In this document: positions 60,837 to 64,000 of the stretch, in pieces
Layout: each line of letters begins with the position of its first letter
Position numbering within the stretch: the first letter of the stretch is position 1
DNA from: Halalkalibacter oceani
GTDB lineage: Bacteria > Bacillota > Bacilli > Bacillales > Bacillaceae_D
Assembly (NCBI RefSeq): GCF_023715605.1
Contig: NZ_JAMBOL010000010.1
Location: 1 to 64,000, forward strand
DNA length: 64,000 nt
Reading direction: 5' to 3'
Translations under genes and position numbers: made by a program
Notes under the pieces: model-generated
What the model saw: the letters and a program-made list of their open reading frames with translations, nothing else
Told to the model about the DNA's origin: nothing
The model's database searches: none

Positions 60837-60926
60837 AGCTGTAAGGCAAAAAACAGTTTTTTGTCGCAGCTCCACTACAGGAAAAAGAGGATGTCCAAAA
60901 CCACGGCTGGTTGGACATCCTCTTTT
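60837..60926. terminator. Two hairpins between ycgQ and the wall hydrolase gene
   Basis: First hairpin GAGCTG...CAGCTC at 60837-60872 with paired A/T tracts. Second, a 16-base perfect stem 60883-60898/60911-60926 (AAAAGAGGATGTCCAA and its complement). They end the plus-strand ycgRQ transcript and the minus-strand wall gene respectively. Confidence 0.8.
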
Positions 60927-60928
60927 CG

Positions 60929-61816
60929 TTATTCGATAATCGTGACCGTAACAGTTCTGCGGCCGAACGAAAGGGCTTCTTCCTTTGTCGGCACATGGAG
61001 ATCGATTTTATTTCCTTTAATCGCCCCGCCTGTATCACCGGCGATTGCTTCTCCGTAGCCTTCAACGTAAACGCGGGTTCCGAGTGGAATAACGTCCGGA
61101 TCAACAGCAATCACTTTTTGCTGCCGATTTTCATGCAAATTAATTCCCGTAGCGGTCATCCCTGAACAGCCTTGACAATCGGCTGTGTAAGCAGTCGCTT
61201 CCATTTCGAAAACCGTCGCGCCTTCGTCAGTTGCCGCCGGCTCGGTCGCGGCTGCCTGAACGAGTGGTTCAATCTCCGCTTCCTGCGCTGCCTGTTCTAC
61301 CTTTGCCAGTTTGGCATAGGTTTGCGGGCCGGCGATCCCATCCTTGGCAATTTGCTGTGAAGCTTGGAAGGCTTCCACTGCCTGCTTCGTCAACGGGCCA
61401 AAAATTCCGTCAGCTTCTATTTGATCATAGCCCCATTCTTGAAGCAGCTTTTGCAATTCTTCAACAAGAGCGCCTTGATCCCCTTTGCTTAACATGAGCA
61501 ATGCGCCTAATGTGTGTGGACCGGCAATGCCGTCTGCCGGTAAATCGGCTTGTTCCTGGAAGCGTTTGACGGCTTCTTCTGTATCAGCATCATATTTATC
61601 CGTGATTGCCAGTGATTCGATTCCGGCTTGTACAGCAAGTAATTGTTGCAAAATCCCAACTTCGTGATGCTCGATTCCCCGTTCAAATTCGGTAGTCGTC
61701 AGCTGAACTGGTTCCTCGGCTTCTGACAGAGCCGGTTGTGTGAAAAAGAGGACTCCTGCGGCTGCAATTGGTAATCCGATGCGACGTATAAATCGTGATG
61801 GTCGATCCGGTTTCAA
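60929..61816 (-). CDS. 3D-domain cell-wall hydrolase with peptidoglycan-binding repeats (YocH-like)
   Basis: Exported protein of 295 aa. It has a positively charged signal peptide (1-33), two peptidoglycan-binding (PG_binding_1) repeats ending in DGIAGPHT and DGIAGPQT, a linker, and a C-terminal 3D domain (ATAYTADC...GMTATG...AIAGDTGGAIKGNKIDLHV) resembling YocH and stationary-phase survival proteins with lytic transglycosylase-like activity. The start is TTG 61816 with AAGGAGGTTTTTTAT before it; the frame extends upstream to 62134 without support. Confidence 0.85.
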   Translation of the reverse strand: MKPDRPSRFIRRIGLPIAAAGVLFFTQPALSEAEEPVQLTTTEFERGIEHHEVGILQQLLAVQAGIESLAITDKYDADTEEAVKRFQEQADLPADGIAGPHTLGALLMLSKGDQGALVEELQKLLQEWGYDQIEADGIFGPLTKQAVEAFQASQQIAKDGIAGPQTYAKLAKVEQAAQEAEIEPLVQAAATEPAATDEGATVFEMEATAYTADCQGCSGMTATGINLHENRQQKVIAVDPDVIPLGTRVYVEGYGEAIAGDTGGAIKGNKIDLHVPTKEEALSFGRRTVTVTIIE

Positions 61817-62253
61817 ATAAAAAACCTCCTTATGTAAATGTCTCACCGAATGCAACGATATCAGCCAAGCCTCGGGGAAGCAATGCTTTCCGACCTGTTT
61901 TAACGAAAACGAAATCGCTTTGTAAACCACATAACCAAATGTAAACCGCCTGTTACGAAATTGAAATGATGAAGGGAGACAGCGAGTGGAGTTGCCACGA
62001 TTTGGTAAAGCTGTTGTGAGCAGATTTCTCATAAGGCTTATGGCGAGTGACGCCTGCGCGCGTACCAGATTACAAGCCGCCTCTTTTCCGCCACCAAAAA
62101 AAAACGAGGCTGAGAGAAAAGGGTGTGTTTTCACCTTTATCTCAAGCCTCTAAGCAATGAGCAAGCCGTCACGAGCTTTCTGTAATGTGACGGACCTCTG
62201 CGCCACTGTCATTTTTTCTCGTAAGTCCGCTTTTATCTTATCACTGCATCCGC
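61817..62253. repeat. Decayed intergenic-repeat region between wall hydrolase gene and cstA
   Basis: From 61978 the sequence echoes the repeat family in degenerate form (GTTGCCACGATTTGGTAAAGCTGTTGTGAG, and a TTTCTCATAAGGCTTATGGCGAGTGA stretch). At 62106-62150 there is a hairpin GAGGCTGAGAGAAAAGGGTG / CACCTTTATCTCAAGCCTC, followed by AAGCAATGAGC as in copies A and B, then a GCCGTCAC/GTGACGG stem (62165-62193). I read two degenerate copies back to back; the hairpin also suits termination of cstA. 61817-61977 carries the leader of the wall gene. Confidence 0.5.
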
Positions 62254-63870
62254 TTACATTTTGATCGTAGAATCTGCTTCTTCTTCAAAGATCGAACGCC
62301 ATCCTTCAAGCGCCAGGAATATACAGAGAACAAATAAGACGAAGGCTGAACCGAACAGCAGCCAGTTGCTTGCTACAAAATTGTTGTACATCAATACACC
62401 GAGGGCGGCAACCGTCACTAAAAACATAAATACCATCGGGATGACGACATAGAAATTACGGGCGCCTGTCTTCTTAAGCCAAACAGCGACAGCCAGCAAG
62501 GCAAGGGCACCGAGCATCTGATTGGCCGATCCGAATAATGGCCAAACCTGCTCCCATGTGCCAGTTAAAGCAAGAGCAGCAGCACCGATCAATCCTGTCA
62601 CTGTTGCAACATGACTGTTTTGAAAAGCTTGCGGCGCCCGGTTTTCAGTGATTTCTTGAACAGCGTAACGCATTAGACGCGTCGCTGAATCAAGAGTCGT
62701 CAACAGAAAAGCTGAAGCCGTCAAAGCAGTAAACGTTACCGCGACTGATTCAGAGATACCCCAGAACGACATAAAATAGCCGATTCCTGCTGCGAATGTT
62801 CCAATCGGGCCACCTAGCGCCTCTAAGCGGGCGGCAAAATCCGCTTGGGTTAAATAGGCAACAGAGCCAATCGCGATGATCGCCAAGAAGGCTTCAAGCA
62901 GCATCCCGCCATAGGCGATAAATTTCCCATTTCGCTCATTATCAAGCTGCTTCGCTGTTGTTCCGGATGAAACAAGGGAATGAAAGCCGGAAATCGCCCC
63001 GCAGGCAATGGTAATAAACAGAATCGGAAATAGGAAGCCCATCGTTTCATGATTAAAGCCCGTGTACGCCGGTAGTTGAATCGTCGGAGCCGCAATCAAA
63101 ATTCCGACAGTCGCACCAATGATCATTCCATATAACAAGAAAGCGTTTAAATAATCACGCGGCTGAAGCAGCAGCCAGACTGGCATGACGGAAGCCACGT
63201 ACGCATAGCCGAGCAAGATCAGCGACCATGTCGTCGCGCTTAAATGCAACGGAAATGAAATGCCGACCCAAATCGCAATCAGCATCGCCACGACCCCTAA
63301 AATGCTACTAATGATAAAATTCGTCCGCAATTGGTTAACTAAAAACCCGAAAATAATAGCAATTCCGATGAATAACATCGATGCCGTCGCCGCTTCCGGT
63401 ACGGACACAAATGTATTCGCCACCAAAATCATGAAAACACCGACGATCAGGATCAGGGTCGCAATCGAAAAGGTGAGAAACAGCACTTGCCCTCTGCCAC
63501 CCATATATTCCTTAATAATGGTACCAATCGACTGTGCTTTATGACGAATGGAAGCCTGAAGCGAGGTATAATCGTGGACACCGCCAATGAATATACTTCC
63601 GACAATAATCCAGATAACAGCGGGTAACCAGCCAAAGACAACGGCCGCAATCGGACCGGTTATCGGCCCTCCTCCGGCAATGGTTGCGAAATGGTGACCT
63701 AAAAGCACCGGTTTTTTCGCCGGTACGTATTCCACGCCATCATTGACGGTCATCGCTGGTGTCTCGCGCCCCGGATCGACTTTCAGCTCGCGCTCAAGAA
63801 ATCTTCCATAAATTCGATAAGCGAATAGAAGAATAACGCCGGAAATCAATAATAAAACTAAAAAGTTCAT
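62254..63870 (-). CDS. cstA: Carbon starvation protein CstA (pyruvate/peptide transporter family)
   Basis: Membrane protein of 538 aa with about 16 helices. CstA hallmarks include LLGHHFATIAGGGPITGPI (residues 56-74), GGVHDYTSLQASIRHKAQSIG, GFHSLVSSGTTAKQL and the LTTLDSATRL motif. In E. coli the family takes up pyruvate or peptides during carbon limitation. GGAGG lies before the ATG, which overlaps the stop of an upstream gene (ATGA). A terminator-like hairpin follows within the decayed repeats. Confidence 0.93.
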   Translation of the reverse strand: MNFLVLLLISGVILLFAYRIYGRFLERELKVDPGRETPAMTVNDGVEYVPAKKPVLLGHHFATIAGGGPITGPIAAVVFGWLPAVIWIIVGSIFIGGVHDYTSLQASIRHKAQSIGTIIKEYMGGRGQVLFLTFSIATLILIVGVFMILVANTFVSVPEAATASMLFIGIAIIFGFLVNQLRTNFIISSILGVVAMLIAIWVGISFPLHLSATTWSLILLGYAYVASVMPVWLLLQPRDYLNAFLLYGMIIGATVGILIAAPTIQLPAYTGFNHETMGFLFPILFITIACGAISGFHSLVSSGTTAKQLDNERNGKFIAYGGMLLEAFLAIIAIGSVAYLTQADFAARLEALGGPIGTFAAGIGYFMSFWGISESVAVTFTALTASAFLLTTLDSATRLMRYAVQEITENRAPQAFQNSHVATVTGLIGAAALALTGTWEQVWPLFGSANQMLGALALLAVAVWLKKTGARNFYVVIPMVFMFLVTVAALGVLMYNNFVASNWLLFGSAFVLFVLCIFLALEGWRSIFEEEADSTIKM

Positions 63871-64000
63871 GACTTCGCTTCCTCCTTTGTTAAGGCATTT
63901 TCAAACCCTTTAACAAACTCTCTCCCTTTTTTGTGCACAAACACATTTTTCTCTTGTAAACTCACGACGGCCATATAGCGATCAGCCCAACCATGCCAGC
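63867..64000 (-). CDS. Partial CDS upstream of cstA, unknown small protein
   Basis: Open frame truncated by the window edge; the last 43 codons encode WHGWADRYMAVVSLQEKN, a basic segment, then KGFENALTKEEAKS. The stop overlaps the cstA start codon by ATGA, showing operon coupling. I do not recognise the family; a short CstA-associated partner is likely from position. Confidence 0.55.
   Translation of the reverse strand, partial: WHGWADRYMAVVSLQEKNVFVHKKGREFVKGFENALTKEEAKS

Noticed and set aside
61817-62134. In-frame upstream extension of the 3D-domain wall protein (about 106 codons).
   Set aside because: It would bury the signal peptide; the TTG at 61816 has a near-perfect AAGGAGG and gives a normal export signal.
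1-64000. CRISPR arrays, tRNA or rRNA genes, prophage or toxin-antitoxin modules.
   Set aside because: No regularly spaced repeats, no cloverleaf or rRNA-like segments and no such gene sets were seen on either strand.

Overview
The window is a stretch of chromosome from an endospore-forming member of the Bacillaceae. It carries complete spoVA and spoIIA-sigF operons, dacF, spoIIM, mciZ and fur in the Bacillus-type order, with strong AGGAGG-like ribosome sites. TRAP and sodium:amino-acid transporters hint at a salt- or alkali-adapted species, but this is only an inference. No plasmid, phage or CRISPR signal was seen, and transposon content is limited to two fragments.

Layout. 0.1-3 kb: a thioredoxin-reductase-like enzyme and an AGCS sodium:amino-acid symporter with a structured leader. 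3.2-10.5 kb (minus): ppiB, lysA and spoVAF-AEa-AEb-AD-AC-AB-AA behind a sigma-G-type promoter. 10.5-11.5 kb: an intergenic repeat, an IS1182-like fragment and a DinB-family gene. 11.6-14.5 kb (minus): dacF, spoIIAA, spoIIAB, sigF. 14.7-26.2 kb (minus): catabolic cluster I (permease, long IlvD/Edd dehydratase, U32-like protein, IclR regulator, two FAH-fold enzymes, semialdehyde dehydrogenase, hydroxyacid dehydrogenase, Fe-alcohol dehydrogenase). 26.5-35.7 kb (minus): catabolic cluster II (TRAP transporter; dgoD, kdgK, KDPG aldolase, LarA-like protein, hydroxyacid dehydrogenase). 35.7-38.3 kb: a second IS1182-like fragment, ohr, an MBL hydrolase and a small lipoprotein. 38.4-44.5 kb: a winged-helix-like protein, an acyl-CoA-dehydrogenase-like flavoprotein, metQNI and an HcxA-like dehydrogenase. 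44.6-53.6 kb: deoB, two purine nucleoside phosphorylases, pdp, xerD, yqzK, fur, spoIIM, endoQ, nudF and mciZ. 53.5-64 kb: DUF3866, a TlpA-like thioredoxin, uppP, ypiB, yhfK- and yebE-like genes, a ycgR-ycgQ pair, a 3D-domain wall protein and cstA.

How it fits together. Cluster I looks like an aldonate route: dehydration to a 2-keto-3-deoxy acid, second dehydration by an FAH-fold enzyme, and oxidation of 2-oxoglutarate semialdehyde to 2-oxoglutarate (Weimberg type). The extra hydrolase and dehydrogenases would handle C2/C3 fragments. Cluster II reads as D-galactonate degradation (dehydratase, kinase, aldolase), fed by a TRAP importer with a good promoter and two cre-like CcpA sites. Together these blocks (about 29 kb with the sulfur genes) separate pupG/pdp from dacF, genes that are neighbours in Bacillus subtilis.

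The most notable observations are a tandem purine nucleoside phosphorylase whose two base-contacting residues are changed to an MTAP-like pattern, a nickel-pincer (LarA-like) protein inside a galactonate operon, a three-way-junction leader before the AGCS symporter, a recurrent structured intergenic repeat, and an extended MciZ that overlaps its convergent neighbour.
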